Source: Stenotrophomonas raiganjensis (SeqCode) (GTDB taxonomy: Bacteria > Pseudomonadota > Gammaproteobacteria > Xanthomonadales > Xanthomonadaceae). From it: DNA of 64,000 bases. The DNA lies in assembly GCF_030658505.1 (NCBI RefSeq), contig NZ_JAUTXR010000127.1, positions 58,142-122,141 on the forward strand. The letters are read 5' to 3'. Shown here piece by piece: positions 1-8,899 of the stretch; within the stretch, counting starts at the first letter, position 1, and every line of letters begins with the position of its first letter. The notes beneath the pieces are model-generated. The model had not been told where the DNA came from. It searched no databases and worked only from the letters and a program-made list of their open reading frames with translations. A program made the position numbers and the translations under genes.

Positions 1-159
1 AGAGGCCAGCACATGAGTCAACTGGAACACCAGCAGGCCCGAGAGCAGGGTCACCACCAGGCCCAGCTTCAGCGCCAGCCACATGCCCAGCAGCATCATC
101 AGCCAGGCCGCGATCCTCGGGACGGGGGGCTTGGGCTGGGCAACGAGGGCGTCTTGCAT
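1..159 (-). CDS. Membrane transporter, N-terminal fragment (AI-2E transporter/YdiK-like)
   Basis: Only the first 53 codons are inside the window; the gene runs off the left edge. The product begins MQDALVAQPKPPVPR and then becomes almost wholly hydrophobic (LMMLLGMWLALKLGLVVTLL, then SGLLVFQLTHVLA), so it enters the membrane from residue about 17. The LKLGL...LLSGLLVFQLTH pattern resembles the first two helices of AI-2E/YdiK-type permeases, a family of eight-helix exporters and ion exchangers. The family call rests on this short stretch and is tentative. No strong ribosome binding site is visible before the ATG. Confidence 0.5.
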   Translation of the reverse strand, partial: MQDALVAQPKPPVPRIAAWLMMLLGMWLALKLGLVVTLLSGLLVFQLTHVLAS

Positions 160-272
160 GGGGGCACGTCCGGGCAGGGTGGCCCATGGTAGAGGATTGG
201 CAGGCCGATTCCGCGTGCAGGCTGAATGGCCATTACGCAATGGCACAGGCCGCAACGGGTTCACCGCCAGCG

Positions 273-1124
273 TCAGCCCTGGTCGAGCGCCAGGTAGCGC
301 GCGGTACGCACGATCGCTTCACGCTCGCCGAAGCTGGCCAGGGCGCTGGCAACGCGCCCACTGTCACCGGTCACGGCAATCTCCTGCAGGGTTTGCTGCA
401 TGGCCCGGATGGCGGCTCGCTGCAGGTCCGACGGAATGATCACCAGCCGGTAGTCGAGCTCGGCCAGGCGCCGGATCGGCACCAGTGGCGTTCTGCCACT
501 GTGGAACATGTTGATCAGCTTGGGGCCCGGCACGTGCAGCGAGATGGCCTCGATCTGCTCCAGGGAGTCCGGCGCCTCGACGAAGATCATGTCCGCACCG
601 GCGTCCACATAGGCCTGTGCACGTTCGATGGCCGCCTCCAGCCCCTCGCAGGCGATGGCATCGGTACGCGCGATGATCATCAACCCCGTATCGTGGCGCG
701 ACTGGCAGGCCACCCGGATCTTCGTGCACATCTCGCCTGCGTCGACCAGCGTCTTGCCATCCAGGTGCCCGCAGCGCTTGGGGAACGTCTGGTCCTCGAT
801 ATGCAGTGCGGCGACGCCTGCCCGTTCAAATGCACGCACCGTGCGTTCGACATTCGCAGTGCCACCGAAGCCGGTGTCGGCATCGGCGATCACCGGCAGG
901 TCGCAGGCATCGACGATCCGCTCGACCTGTGACAGGACTTCAGTGAGGCCGAGCAGGCCGATGTCCGGTACGCCGGCCGAGCGTGCGATGGCTCCGCCAC
1001 TGGCGTACACCGCCTCGAATCCCGCCAGCTCCACCAGGCGGGCCGACAGGCCGTCGAAGGCCCCCGGTGCGATCACGCTGCGGCCTTGCTCCAGCAGGTT
1101 GCGCAGCTGGCGTGTCTTCTTCAT
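273..1124 (-). CDS. Isocitrate lyase/PEP phosphomutase superfamily enzyme
   Basis: A 283-residue TIM-barrel enzyme of the isocitrate lyase/PEP mutase superfamily, which makes or breaks C-C or P-C bonds next to an oxo-acid using Mg2+. Visible motifs are the substrate and Mg2+ loop VIADADTGFGG near residue 80, the gating loop FPKRCGH near residue 115 (family KKCGH) and MIIARTDA near 150. The ATG at 1124 is chosen over one at 1148 because AAGGGAGA sits just before it and homologues start at MKKT. Methylisocitrate lyase, oxaloacetate decarboxylase and dimethylmalate lyase relatives share these motifs, so the substrate is not assigned. It is transcribed away from a LysR gene, a usual regulator-target pair. 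Confidence 0.8.
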   Translation of the reverse strand: MKKTRQLRNLLEQGRSVIAPGAFDGLSARLVELAGFEAVYASGGAIARSAGVPDIGLLGLTEVLSQVERIVDACDLPVIADADTGFGGTANVERTVRAFERAGVAALHIEDQTFPKRCGHLDGKTLVDAGEMCTKIRVACQSRHDTGLMIIARTDAIACEGLEAAIERAQAYVDAGADMIFVEAPDSLEQIEAISLHVPGPKLINMFHSGRTPLVPIRRLAELDYRLVIIPSDLQRAAIRAMQQTLQEIAVTGDSGRVASALASFGEREAIVRTARYLALDQG

Positions 1125-1192
1125 GTGGTCTCCCTTGCAGATGGACATTTGCCGTGGGATACCGATGATGTTGTCGCCACCGGCGACCGTCC

Positions 1193-1203
1193 AATACCGT
1201 ATT
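1193..1203. promoter_or_regulatory. Candidate LysR-type binding site in divergent promoter region
   Basis: AATAC-C-GTATT is a perfect 5-bp inverted repeat around one base, 30 bp upstream of the LysR start and about 70 bp upstream of the divergent lyase gene. LysR regulators bind short interrupted dyads in such spacers. The assignment rests on position and symmetry only. Confidence 0.3.
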
Positions 1204-1232
1204 CGTACAGCATCAGAACGTCTGAGGTTCCA

Positions 1233-2165
1233 ATGGAACTACGCCACCTGCGCTACTTTGTCATGACGGCCCAGCTGCAGAGTTTCACCCGCGCCGCCGA
1301 GGCCCTGCACATTGCCCAGCCACCGCTGGGGCAGCAGATCCGTGCGCTGGAGGAGGAGATCGGCACGCCGCTGTTCCATCGCCAGGGGCGCGGCATCGTG
1401 CTGAGTGATGCCGGGCGGGTGTTCTGGGCGGCGGCAGTCGACATCCTCGCGCGTGTCGACCGGGCCAAGGAGGATGCGTTGCGCGCCGCACACGGCGAAG
1501 CCGGCGTTCTGACCCTGGGCCTGACCGAATCGGCCTCGTTCAATGAAGCCGTGACCGCACTGCTGCGCAGGTTCAAGCAGGCACATCCAGCCGTGCAGCT
1601 GCAGCTGGTCGAAGACGGCAGTGAAGCGCTGGTCCGTCGCCTGGATGACGGCGAACTGGACGCGGTGATCGTGCGCCCACCGTATTCGCACGCGGGCGGA
1701 CTGGCGATCCAGCAACTCAGTGCCGAACCACTGGTGGTGGTCCTGCCGGCCGACCATCCGCTGGCTGGCCAAGAGAGCATCGCATTGACCGAGCTGCGCG
1801 ACGAGCGCTTCATTCTGTTTTCCCGGAAATCAGGCTATGGCCTGAGTGCGGAGGTGGTCGCCGCCTGCCGCAACCACGGCTTCACGCCCACCATCCAGCA
1901 GGAAGCGCCGCAGGTGGCCTCGGCCATCAACCTCGCCGCTGCCAGGCTGGGCATCGCCATCGTGCCGGCCTCGATGCAGAACCTGCACCGGCCCGGACTG
2001 GCCTTCGTGGCACTGCAGCTGGGCATGCCGACCACAACGCTGCAGCTGGCCATGCGCAACCAGCCCCCCGCGCTGGCGGCCGCGTTGCTTCGCTGCGCAC
2101 GCGGCAGCGCACAACCGCAGCCACTGCCGGGCGACCTCGCCGGCGAGGATCGGTCCCTCGCTTGA
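1233..2165 (+). CDS. LysR family transcriptional regulator
   Basis: A 310-residue LysR regulator. Residues 1-60 form the winged helix-turn-helix (MELRHLRYFVMTAQLQSFTR, then AAEALHIAQPPLGQQIRALE), followed by a linker helix and a periplasmic-binding-protein-like effector domain from about residue 90 to 295. The FxRAAExLHIAQPPLxxQI pattern is that of the CatM/BenM/HcaR branch, which senses aromatic or organic acids. It is divergent from the isocitrate lyase/PEP mutase-like gene and probably controls that gene and itself. The ATG at 1233 gives the canonical MELRHLRYF start; an earlier in-frame ATG at 1086 would add 49 residues that look unlike protein. Confidence 0.9.
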   Translation: MELRHLRYFVMTAQLQSFTRAAEALHIAQPPLGQQIRALEEEIGTPLFHRQGRGIVLSDAGRVFWAAAVDILARVDRAKEDALRAAHGEAGVLTLGLTESASFNEAVTALLRRFKQAHPAVQLQLVEDGSEALVRRLDDGELDAVIVRPPYSHAGGLAIQQLSAEPLVVVLPADHPLAGQESIALTELRDERFILFSRKSGYGLSAEVVAACRNHGFTPTIQQEAPQVASAINLAAARLGIAIVPASMQNLHRPGLAFVALQLGMPTTTLQLAMRNQPPALAAALLRCARGSAQPQPLPGDLAGEDRSLA

Positions 2166-2203
2166 TTATTTGACAAAGGCAAGTAATTATTTGCCAAAGT
2201 CAA
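2165..2203. promoter_or_regulatory. Candidate MarR operator: two direct repeats offset 21 bp
   Basis: ATTATTTGACAAAGGCAA (2165-2182) is repeated as ATTATTTGCCAAAGTCAA (2186-2203), 16 of 18 identical, at a 21-bp offset, two helical turns. The outer parts also form an imperfect inverted repeat, TTTGAC...GTCAAA. It is AT-rich against a GC-rich background and ends 15 bp before the MarR-GNAT start, the usual place for an autoregulatory operator. Confidence 0.6.
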
Positions 2204-2218
2204 ACATATGGACCTGGC

Positions 2219-3139
2219 ATGACAGTGGGCACGCTTTCCGAACGCGCCGATGCGGTACGGCGCTTCAACCGCTTCTACACGCGGCAGATCGGCGTACTGC
2301 AGGAGTCGCTGCTGCGCAGTGGCCTGTCCCTCACCGAAGTCCGCATCCTGTACGAACTGGCTCACCATGCGCCGCTGTCACCTTCGGACCTGTGCCGCGA
2401 GCTGGGCCTGGACGCCGGCTACGTGAGCCGGGTAACCGCTAGGTTCGAGCGGCAGGGCTATCTCCGCAAGGCGCGCTCGCCTGGCGACGCACGCGTTGTC
2501 GTGCTGACCCTGACGCCGCTTGGGCAGAGCGTGTTCGCACCGCTGGAAGAGACCTCACGCCAGGAAATGATCGATCTGCTGGCGGCGCTGCCCGACACGG
2601 CGCAGGTGAAACTGCTTGCGGCCATGGGCCAGATCGAAAGCGTGCTGGGTGACAGGTCTCCTTCGTACCTGCTGCGTGACCCGCGGCCGGGCGACATGGG
2701 GCTGGTGGTCTCGCGCCAAGCCGCGCTGTACGCCCGCGAATTCGGTTGGAATGCGGAATACGAGGCGCTGGTGTCGGAAATTGTTGCCAAGTACCTGCGT
2801 GAACTGGATCCTGCGCGCGAGCGCTGCTGGATCGCCGAGAAGGACGGCGACATGGTGGGTTCCGTGTTCGTGGTCCGGCAGGACGACACCACCGCCAAGC
2901 TGCGCCTGCTCTATGTGGATGCCAGCGCGCGCGGCATGGGCATCGGCGCCCGGTTGGTCGAGGAGTGCATTGCATTTGCGACTTCCGCTGGCTACGCGCG
3001 GATGACGCTCTGGACCAACAGCGTGCTGGCCGATGCCCGGCGCCTGTACGAACGCGCCGGTTTCCAGCAGGTGCAGGAAGAACCCCACCACAGCTTTGGC
3101 CACGACCTGCTCGGCCAGGTCTGGGAGCGGGCACTCTGA
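2219..3139 (+). CDS. MarR-type regulator fused to GNAT acetyltransferase
   Basis: A 306-residue fusion. Residues 1-140 are a MarR winged-helix domain (SLTEVRILYELAHH, SDLCRELGLDAGYVSRVTAR for the recognition helix, then a wing with ARVVVLTLTPLG). Residues 150-306 are a GNAT acetyltransferase with the acetyl-CoA loop RGMGIGARLVEECI near 240 and the typical ARRLYERAGF near 275. Such fusions are a known class; the acetyl acceptor is unknown. The ATG at 2219 overlaps the stop of a four-codon frame (ATG at 2208, MDLA), forming ATGA, so translation may be coupled to a mini-leader. Two AT-rich direct repeats directly upstream suggest autoregulation. Confidence 0.85.
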   Translation: MTVGTLSERADAVRRFNRFYTRQIGVLQESLLRSGLSLTEVRILYELAHHAPLSPSDLCRELGLDAGYVSRVTARFERQGYLRKARSPGDARVVVLTLTPLGQSVFAPLEETSRQEMIDLLAALPDTAQVKLLAAMGQIESVLGDRSPSYLLRDPRPGDMGLVVSRQAALYAREFGWNAEYEALVSEIVAKYLRELDPARERCWIAEKDGDMVGSVFVVRQDDTTAKLRLLYVDASARGMGIGARLVEECIAFATSAGYARMTLWTNSVLADARRLYERAGFQQVQEEPHHSFGHDLLGQVWERAL

Positions 3140-3175
3140 CAGCTGCCACGTGCGCACGGCACGTGCAGCGGTGCG

Positions 3176-4228
3176 TCAATCCGCCCAGCTCGCCGTGTTC
3201 TTGCCCTGGCGCTTGGCGTGATAGAGGGCCTTGTCTGCGGTGGCCAGCCAGTCCTCCACGGTTCCCTGCCCCGGCGTTGCGGCGATCCCCATGCTGACGC
3301 TGAACTCCACGCCCGGCGTGGCCTGCCGCGCGGCCTCGAGCAGGTGCAGCCGGACCCGCTCGGCCACCTGCATCGCATCGACGGGACCGCAGTCGCGCAG
3401 CAGCACGACGAACTCATCGCCTCCCAGCCGTGCGGGCGTGTCGCCTGGACGGGCGAACGTGCGCAGCGTCGAAGCGATCTGCCGCAGCACTTCATCACCG
3501 GCGCGGTGGCCATGCGAATCATTGATGTGCTTGAAATCATCCACATCCAGCATCAGCAGGCAGGCCAGGCCACCCTGGCCCTGCGCCCTGTCCAGCACCT
3601 GTTGCGCACGCAGGATCAGGAAGCCGCGGTTGGCCAATTCGACCAGGGGATCCATCCGGCTGAGCCGCTGCAACTGCCGGTTCTGCGATTTCACCCGGCG
3701 CGCCAGCTGCCAGCTGAGGATGCTCAACCCGATGCCGTAGACGAAAAGGAACGGCACGCTGAGCACGATCGTGCGCTGCGAGGAAACCGGCTGATAGGGA
3801 AAGCCGAGTGCCCACCAGGCGATCACAAAGCCCAGCACCAGTGCCAACGTCGCCCGCATCGCCAGGCGCACGCCACCGGCCGCGATCTTGTCGGCGACCA
3901 GCAGCGCGGCGAACAATGCACTGGGAACAGTGCTCAGCGCCATGAAGGCGATCCAGCCGCCGCCGAAGAAGGAGTCTGCCACCATGCAACGGAACTGGGC
4001 CTGCGCGGGCTGGCGGGCACGCTGGGTCAGCACCAGCGCGAGCGCCGGCCATGCCAGTGCATTGAGCAGCAGCAACACCCAGGCGGACACGCCGTCCTGA
4101 CGTTCAAGGATGATCGAGGCAATGGGAAGCGCACCCAGGCCATTGCCGACGAAGCGCATCCAGCCAATGCGACGTGCCGCGCCGATGCCTTCGACCGCGA
4201 CTTCCGCCGAGTCCGTCAAGAACGGCAT
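3176..4228 (-). CDS. MASE2-GGDEF diguanylate cyclase
   Basis: A 350-residue inner-membrane protein. The N-terminal half (residues 15-180) holds a MASE2-type sensor with several hydrophobic helices (starting [15 protein letters not shown]), as in E. coli DgcC/AdrA. The C-terminal half, from about residue 190, is a GGDEF domain with an intact active-site loop [14 protein letters not shown], so it should make cyclic di-GMP from two GTP. The substrate motif [16 protein letters not shown] is also intact. No RxxD inhibitory site is obvious before the signature loop. It stands alone, convergent with the MarR-GNAT gene; what it senses cannot be read from the sequence. Confidence 0.88.
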   Translation of the reverse strand: MPFLTDSAEVAVEGIGAARRIGWMRFVGNGLGALPIASIILERQDGVSAWVLLLLNALAWPALALVLTQRARQPAQAQFRCMVADSFFGGGWIAFMALSTVPSALFAALLVADKIAAGGVRLAMRATLALVLGFVIAWWALGFPYQPVSSQRTIVLSVPFLFVYGIGLSILSWQLARRVKSQNRQLQRLSRMDPLVELANRGFLILRAQQVLDRAQGQGGLACLLMLDVDDFKHINDSHGHRAGDEVLRQIASTLRTFARPGDTPARLGGDEFVVLLRDCGPVDAMQVAERVRLHLLEAARQATPGVEFSVSMGIAATPGQGTVEDWLATADKALYHAKRQGKNTASWAD

Positions 4229-4342
4229 TGCCGACCCCCTTGCGCGATCGCACGTTCAACCCTGCCCTTGCCGGGCGGCCCGTCGTGAGTCTGACAGCTC
4301 TGCGTCAATTCGGGATCAACGACGTGCGGCGGCAGCCCGGTC

Positions 4343-5350
4343 TCACCCTGCCCCGGGTGGTGCCGTCGAGCCCCGCAGCATCAGGCTGAACTCCAGCGTC
4401 TGCTGCAACGGCACATCGACATGCTCGATGATGGCCAGCAGCAGGTGGACCGCACGCTCGCCGATCTCCCGCATCGGCTGCCTGATCGTGGTCAGCGGCG
4501 GCGTGAGGTAGCGGGAAGATGCCAGATCGTCGAAGCCGACGATGGACAGTTCGTCCGGTACACGGACGCCCAGATCGCGGCAGGACGCCAGCGCCCCCAG
4601 CGCCATCTGGTCGCTGAAACAGAAAATCGCGGTGGGTGCAGGTGCGCCTGCCAGCAGCGCCATCGCGGCCGCGTGGCCGGATTCCACCGAAAAGTCCCCC
4701 GGCACGATGCTGAGCTGGCGCAGGCGGCCACGCGCCCTGGCCGCCGCCCGGACGCCTTCCAGCCGTTGCTGGTGCAGCGGATTGTCCGGCGGTCCGCCTA
4801 CCACCGCGATCCGCTCGTGCCCGAGCGCATACAGGTGCTCCATCACCACGCGCGCGGCGGCCGCATTGTCGATGTGGACACTGGGAATACCCAGCGCGGG
4901 GTCGAACTCGCATCCATTGACCACCGGCGCGGCAGCGCCCCGCTGCTGGACGATCTCGCGCGCCGTCGGCGGCAGACGATGCCCCAGCACGATCATGCCA
5001 TCAGCCTCGTTGCGCCGGAGCATCTGCGCGTAGCGCTCCTCGCGGTCGGGTCGGTCCTGGGTATCGCCCAGCAGCACCGCATAGCCGGCCGCCTGTGCGG
5101 CGTCCTCGGCGCCCTGCAGGATCTGGGCGAAGAACGGGTTGGCGATGTCCGGAACGGTGACCAGGATCTTGCCGCTGCGCTGGGTCTTGAGCGTGCGGGC
5201 CACTGTGTTGGGCACGTAGCCCAGTGCGGCGGCGGCCTGCTCGATGCGCGCGCGCGTGGCCGGCAGGACCTTGTCCGGCCGCGAAAGTGCACGTGACACG
5301 GTGCCGGGCGAGACCCCGACGTGTCGGGCGATGTCGTAGATGGTGGCCAT
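4343..5350 (-). CDS. LacI family regulator of the adjoining sugar locus
   Basis: A 335-residue LacI/GalR repressor: helix-turn-helix at residues 1-45 (MATIYDIARHVGVSPGTVSR), hinge helix near 50, then a sugar-binding periplasmic-protein-like domain (SIVGFDDL near 265, TTIRQP near 285). The ATG at 5350 is preferred to one at 5383 because AGGAG lies 9 bp before it and the family starts with MATIYDIA. It is divergent from the isomerase gene at 5446, with a perfect 16-bp palindrome in the spacer. The same palindrome recurs once at 14121 before the opposite operon, so it probably controls both. The inducer is inferred to be a sugar or keto-sugar. Confidence 0.88.
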   Translation of the reverse strand: MATIYDIARHVGVSPGTVSRALSRPDKVLPATRARIEQAAAALGYVPNTVARTLKTQRSGKILVTVPDIANPFFAQILQGAEDAAQAAGYAVLLGDTQDRPDREERYAQMLRRNEADGMIVLGHRLPPTAREIVQQRGAAAPVVNGCEFDPALGIPSVHIDNAAAARVVMEHLYALGHERIAVVGGPPDNPLHQQRLEGVRAAARARGRLRQLSIVPGDFSVESGHAAAMALLAGAPAPTAIFCFSDQMALGALASCRDLGVRVPDELSIVGFDDLASSRYLTPPLTTIRQPMREIGERAVHLLLAIIEHVDVPLQQTLEFSLMLRGSTAPPGAG

Positions 5351-5410
5351 GGCGTTAGTTCTCCTGTCCGCTGTGCAGTGCACAACAGGTCCTGCGTGAG
5401 CCCCTGCTAG

Positions 5411-5430
5411 GATAATGCAATCGATTGCAT
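5411..5430. promoter_or_regulatory. LacI operator over a -10 box
   Basis: ATGCAATCGATTGCAT (5415-5430) is a perfect 16-bp palindrome with the central CG typical of LacI/GalR operators. It overlaps GATAAT (5411-5416), a good -10 box, so a bound repressor would block transcription of the operon starting at 5446. A second small dyad, TGTGCA-G-TGCACA (5372-5384), lies closer to the lacI gene. A 15/16 match to the main palindrome occurs at 14121-14136. Confidence 0.75.
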
Positions 5431-5445
5431 CGAGGGCAAATCACG

Positions 5446-6498
5446 TTGAAGACGCTCAAGGGTCCGGCGCTGTTCCTGGCGCAGTTCATCGGCGACGCAG
5501 CTCCTTTTGATCGGCTGGACACGCTGGCCGGATGGGCCGCGGGCCTGGGCTATTCTGGCGTACAGGTCCCCACCAGCGCGCCCCACCTGTTCGATCTGGC
5601 CGAGGCCGCGCGCAGCCAGGCCTACTGCGACGACGTTGCGGGGATGCTGGCCGGGCACGGCCTGCAGATCACCGAACTGTCCACCCACCTGCAGGGCCAG
5701 CTTGTCGCGGTCCATCCTGCCTACGACAGCCTGTTCGACGGATTCGCCCCGCCGGAAAAGCGCGGCGACCCGGCCGCACGCCAGGCCTGGGCAGTGGAAC
5801 AACTCCTGCTGGCCGCCCGCGCCAGCCAGCGCCTGGGGTTGAACGCACATGCTACGTTCTCTGGCGCGCTGGCGTGGCCGTACTTCTATCCGTGGCCGCA
5901 GCGGCCGCCCGGTCTGGTCGAAGAAGCCTTCGCCGAACTCGGCCGCCGCTGGCGTCCCATCCTGGATGCGTTTGACGCCTGCGGCGTGGACCTGTGCTTC
6001 GAAATCCACCCGGGCGAGGACCTGCATGACGGTGCGACCTTCGAGCGCTTCCTCGATGAGGTCGACCATCATCCCCGCGCGAAGATCCTTTACGACCCCA
6101 GCCATCTGCTGCTGCAGCAGATGGACTATCTGGGGTTCATCGACCGCTACCACGCGCGCATCGGCATCTTCCACGTCAAGGACGCCGAGTATCGCCCCAG
6201 CGCACACAGTGGCGTGTATGGCGGCTACCAGGACTGGATCGATCGTCCGGGGCGGTTCCGGTCACTGGGTGACGGCCAGATCGACTTCAAAACGATCTTC
6301 TCGAAGTTCGCGCAGTACGACTTCCCCGGCTGGGCGGTGCTGGAGTGGGAGTGCTGCCTGAAACACCCGGAGGACGGCGCGCGCGAAGGAGCAGACTTCA
6401 TCCGCAACCACATCATCCATGTGACCGATCGCGCCTTCGATGATTTCGCCGACAGCGGCATCGACGCCGCGTCCCTGCACCGCATGCTGGGAATCTGA
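5446..6498 (+). CDS. Sugar phosphate isomerase/epimerase (TIM barrel), cytoplasmic
   Basis: A 350-residue xylose-isomerase-like TIM barrel with no signal peptide. Metal-site residues are visible in CFEIHPGEDLHDG, KILYDPSHLLLQQMD, IFHVKDAEYRP and AVLEWECCL, the four Glu/Asp/His strands of the AP-endonuclease-2 superfamily. Such enzymes isomerise or epimerise sugars and keto-sugars. The start is taken as TTG at 5446, giving (M)KTLKGPALFLAQF, the family's usual N-terminus; a TTG at 5425 is also in frame but falls inside the operator. First gene of a five-gene operon; 27 bp to the permease. It likely acts on a sugar imported by that permease. The exact reaction is not assigned. Confidence 0.82.
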   Translation: MKTLKGPALFLAQFIGDAAPFDRLDTLAGWAAGLGYSGVQVPTSAPHLFDLAEAARSQAYCDDVAGMLAGHGLQITELSTHLQGQLVAVHPAYDSLFDGFAPPEKRGDPAARQAWAVEQLLLAARASQRLGLNAHATFSGALAWPYFYPWPQRPPGLVEEAFAELGRRWRPILDAFDACGVDLCFEIHPGEDLHDGATFERFLDEVDHHPRAKILYDPSHLLLQQMDYLGFIDRYHARIGIFHVKDAEYRPSAHSGVYGGYQDWIDRPGRFRSLGDGQIDFKTIFSKFAQYDFPGWAVLEWECCLKHPEDGAREGADFIRNHIIHVTDRAFDDFADSGIDAASLHRMLGI

Positions 6499-6525
6499 GC
6501 CGATACCGCCCCGGGAGGGCAAACC

Positions 6526-7743
6526 ATGACGCATGCCATGTCGCGCTTGGGCGCGATGATGTTTCTGCAGTTCTTCATCTGGGGAGCGTGGTTCGTGACC
6601 CTCGGCACGTACCTGGTGCAGGGCCCGTTGCAGGCCAGCGCGAGCCAGGTAGCGACGGCGTTCCTCAGCCAATCCATCGGCGCCATCGTGGCGCCGTTCC
6701 TGGTCGGCCTGATCGCCGATCGCTACTTCGCCGCGCAGCGCATCCTCGCGGTATTGCACCTGGCCGGCGCGGTGCTGATGTGGCTGGCATCCACGGCGAC
6801 GAACTTCAGCATGTTCTCCGCGTGCATCATGGGCTACATGCTGCTGTTCATGCCGACGCTGGCGCTGGCCAACAGCGTCGCCATGCGGCACATGCAGTCG
6901 CCCGAGAAGCAGTTCCCGCTGGTGCGGGTCGCGGGCAGCATCGGCTGGATCATCGCAGGCGTGCTGATCGGCTGGCTGGGTTGGGAACAGGCGCATCGGC
7001 TTGAACTCACGTTCCGGATGGCGGCACTGGCATCGCTGCTGCTGGGGCTGTATGCGTTCACCCTGCCGCACACGCCACCACTGGCACTGCAGCGCGACGC
7101 CGGGCTGGGACAGATCCTGGGGCTGGATTCATTGCGGCTGCTGAAGTCACGCGCCTACCTGGTGTTCTTCCTGGCCTCCATCGCCATCTGCATCCCGCTG
7201 TCGTTCTACTACAACTTCACCAACCCCTATCTCAACGATCTGGGCGTGCGTGGTGCGGCCGGCCTGCAGTCGCTGGGCCAGGTGTCCGAAGTGCTGCTGA
7301 TGCTGGCCATGCCGTTCCTGTTCGTGCGGCTGGGGGTCAAGACCATGCTGGCGGTGGGCATGGCCGCGTGGGTGGTGCGCTACGCCCTGTTCGCCTTTGG
7401 CGATGCCGGCAACGGCTTCCCGCTGCTGGTGATCGGCATCGTGCTGCACGGCATCTGCTACGACTTCTTCTTCGTCACCGGCCAGATCTACACCGACGCA
7501 CACGCCGGCCCCGACGCGCGCAGCAGTGCACAGGGCTTCATTACCCTGGCCACGTATGGCGTGGGCATGCTGATCGGCACCTTCCTCTCCGGTGCGGTGG
7601 TGGAGCACTACACCACTGCCGCTGGGCGCGACTGGCAGCAGATCTGGCTGTTCCCGGCCGGTGTTGCACTGGTGGTGCTGATCGCCTTCCTGCTGCTGTT
7701 CCGCGACCGCCCGGTGGCGGCGGCCGCCTCGTCCACGCCCTGA
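6526..7743 (+). CDS. MFS permease, nucleoside/sugar:H+ symporter type (NupG-like)
   Basis: A 405-residue, 12-helix major facilitator of the nucleoside:H+ symporter (NupG/XapB) type: MMFLQFFIWGAWFVTLGTYL in helix 1, SQSIGAIVAPFLVGLIADRYF as the motif-A loop, and ICYDFFFVTGQIYTD in helix 10. Several family members in sugar catabolic clusters move glycosides or keto-sugars rather than nucleosides, and the setting here favours that. A GGGAGG box lies 8 bp before the ATG. It sits between a cytoplasmic isomerase and a Gfo/Idh oxidoreductase, and probably brings the product of periplasmic enzymes into the cell. No TonB-dependent receptor is nearby. Confidence 0.82.
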   Translation: MTHAMSRLGAMMFLQFFIWGAWFVTLGTYLVQGPLQASASQVATAFLSQSIGAIVAPFLVGLIADRYFAAQRILAVLHLAGAVLMWLASTATNFSMFSACIMGYMLLFMPTLALANSVAMRHMQSPEKQFPLVRVAGSIGWIIAGVLIGWLGWEQAHRLELTFRMAALASLLLGLYAFTLPHTPPLALQRDAGLGQILGLDSLRLLKSRAYLVFFLASIAICIPLSFYYNFTNPYLNDLGVRGAAGLQSLGQVSEVLLMLAMPFLFVRLGVKTMLAVGMAAWVVRYALFAFGDAGNGFPLLVIGIVLHGICYDFFFVTGQIYTDAHAGPDARSSAQGFITLATYGVGMLIGTFLSGAVVEHYTTAAGRDWQQIWLFPAGVALVVLIAFLLLFRDRPVAAAASSTP

Positions 7744-7755
7744 GGAGACCGGCCG

Positions 7756-8880
7756 ATGCCCCAGCTTGGAATCGCCATCGTTGGTACCGGCATGATCGGC
7801 GCGGTACATCGCCGCGCGGCACTGCTGGCGGGCGCCGACGTATGCGGCGTTCTGGCCTCGTCGCCGCAGCGCGCGCGCGAGGTGGCGCACGCGTGGAATG
7901 TCCCGCACGCCTATCGCGATATCGACGACGTCGTCGCCGATCCCCAGGTGCAGGTCGTGCACATCTGCACGCCCAACCACCTGCACCGCGCGATGGCACA
8001 GGCCGCGCTGGAAGCCGGCAAGCACGTGATCTGCGAGAAACCACTGGCGACGACGCTGGACGATGCTCAGGCGCTGGCGGCGCTGGCTGCCTCGACCGGA
8101 TTGGTTGCCACCGTCCCCTTCGTCTACCGCTACCATCCGGTGGTGCGCGAGGCGCGTGCACGCGTCGCCCAGGGTGAGCTGGGACCGTTGCACCTGATCC
8201 ACGGCAGCTACCTGCAGGATTGGCTGCTGGACCCGGCCAGCAACAACTGGCGGGTTGACCCGGCACTGGGCGGCACGTCGCGTGTGTTCGCCGACATTGG
8301 TTCGCACTGGTGCGATCTGGTGGAATGGGTCAGTGGCGAGCGCTTCGCCGAAGTGAACGCGGCGTTTGCCACGGTCATCGCCGAGCGCAGTGCGACCACC
8401 AGCCAGAGCTTCAGCACGCCAGCGACAGACGGCGCAAAGCAGGCGGTGGCGAGCGAGGACGTGGCGACGGCAATGTTCAGGACCGGCGCGGGCACGCTGG
8501 CGTCGTTGACGGTCAGCCAGGTATCCGCAGGACGCCGCAACCGGCTCTGGTTCGAGATCGATGGTGCCAACGCCAGCGTGGCCTTCAACCAGGAGGATGC
8601 CGAGCGGCTGTGGATCGGACTGCCCGACCAGCGCGAGGAGATCTTCGTGCGCGGCCCGGCTGCGGGCAGTGCCGAGCAACGGCGGCTGTCGGTGTTGCCT
8701 GCCGGTCACGCACAGGGCTACGCCCAGTGCTTCGAGGCGTTCATCGCCGATACCTATCGCGCCATCGAGGGCGAATGCCCCGAGGGCCTGCCCACCTTCG
8801 AAGACGGCCTGCGCTCGGCGCAGATCGTCGATCGTGTCATTGCATCGGCCAGGTCACGCGCCTGGACCGCCATCGGTTGA
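7756..8880 (+). CDS. Gfo/Idh/MocA family NAD(P)-dependent oxidoreductase
   Basis: A 374-residue oxidoreductase. The N-terminal Rossmann fold has VGTGMIG at residues 9-15 and the family motif EKPLA at 94-98, whose lysine is catalytic. The C-terminal alpha/beta domain holds DIGSHWCDLV (about residue 180), supplying the catalytic His. Enzymes of this family oxidise or reduce sugar hydroxyls, often at C3, with a retained nicotinamide cofactor. No signal peptide. GAGGAG precedes the ATG, and the gene lies 12 bp after the permease. In this operon it could reduce an imported 3-keto-sugar or oxidise a glycoside; direction and substrate are inferred only. Confidence 0.85.
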   Translation: MPQLGIAIVGTGMIGAVHRRAALLAGADVCGVLASSPQRAREVAHAWNVPHAYRDIDDVVADPQVQVVHICTPNHLHRAMAQAALEAGKHVICEKPLATTLDDAQALAALAASTGLVATVPFVYRYHPVVREARARVAQGELGPLHLIHGSYLQDWLLDPASNNWRVDPALGGTSRVFADIGSHWCDLVEWVSGERFAEVNAAFATVIAERSATTSQSFSTPATDGAKQAVASEDVATAMFRTGAGTLASLTVSQVSAGRRNRLWFEIDGANASVAFNQEDAERLWIGLPDQREEIFVRGPAAGSAEQRRLSVLPAGHAQGYAQCFEAFIADTYRAIEGECPEGLPTFEDGLRSAQIVDRVIASARSRAWTAIG

Positions 8881-8899
8881 ATCCCGGGAGGATCTGTTG

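Noticed and set aside
2208..2219. ATG at 2208 as start of the MarR-GNAT gene.
   Set aside because: It reads four codons and stops (TGA), so it can only be a leader peptide; the gene starts at 2219.
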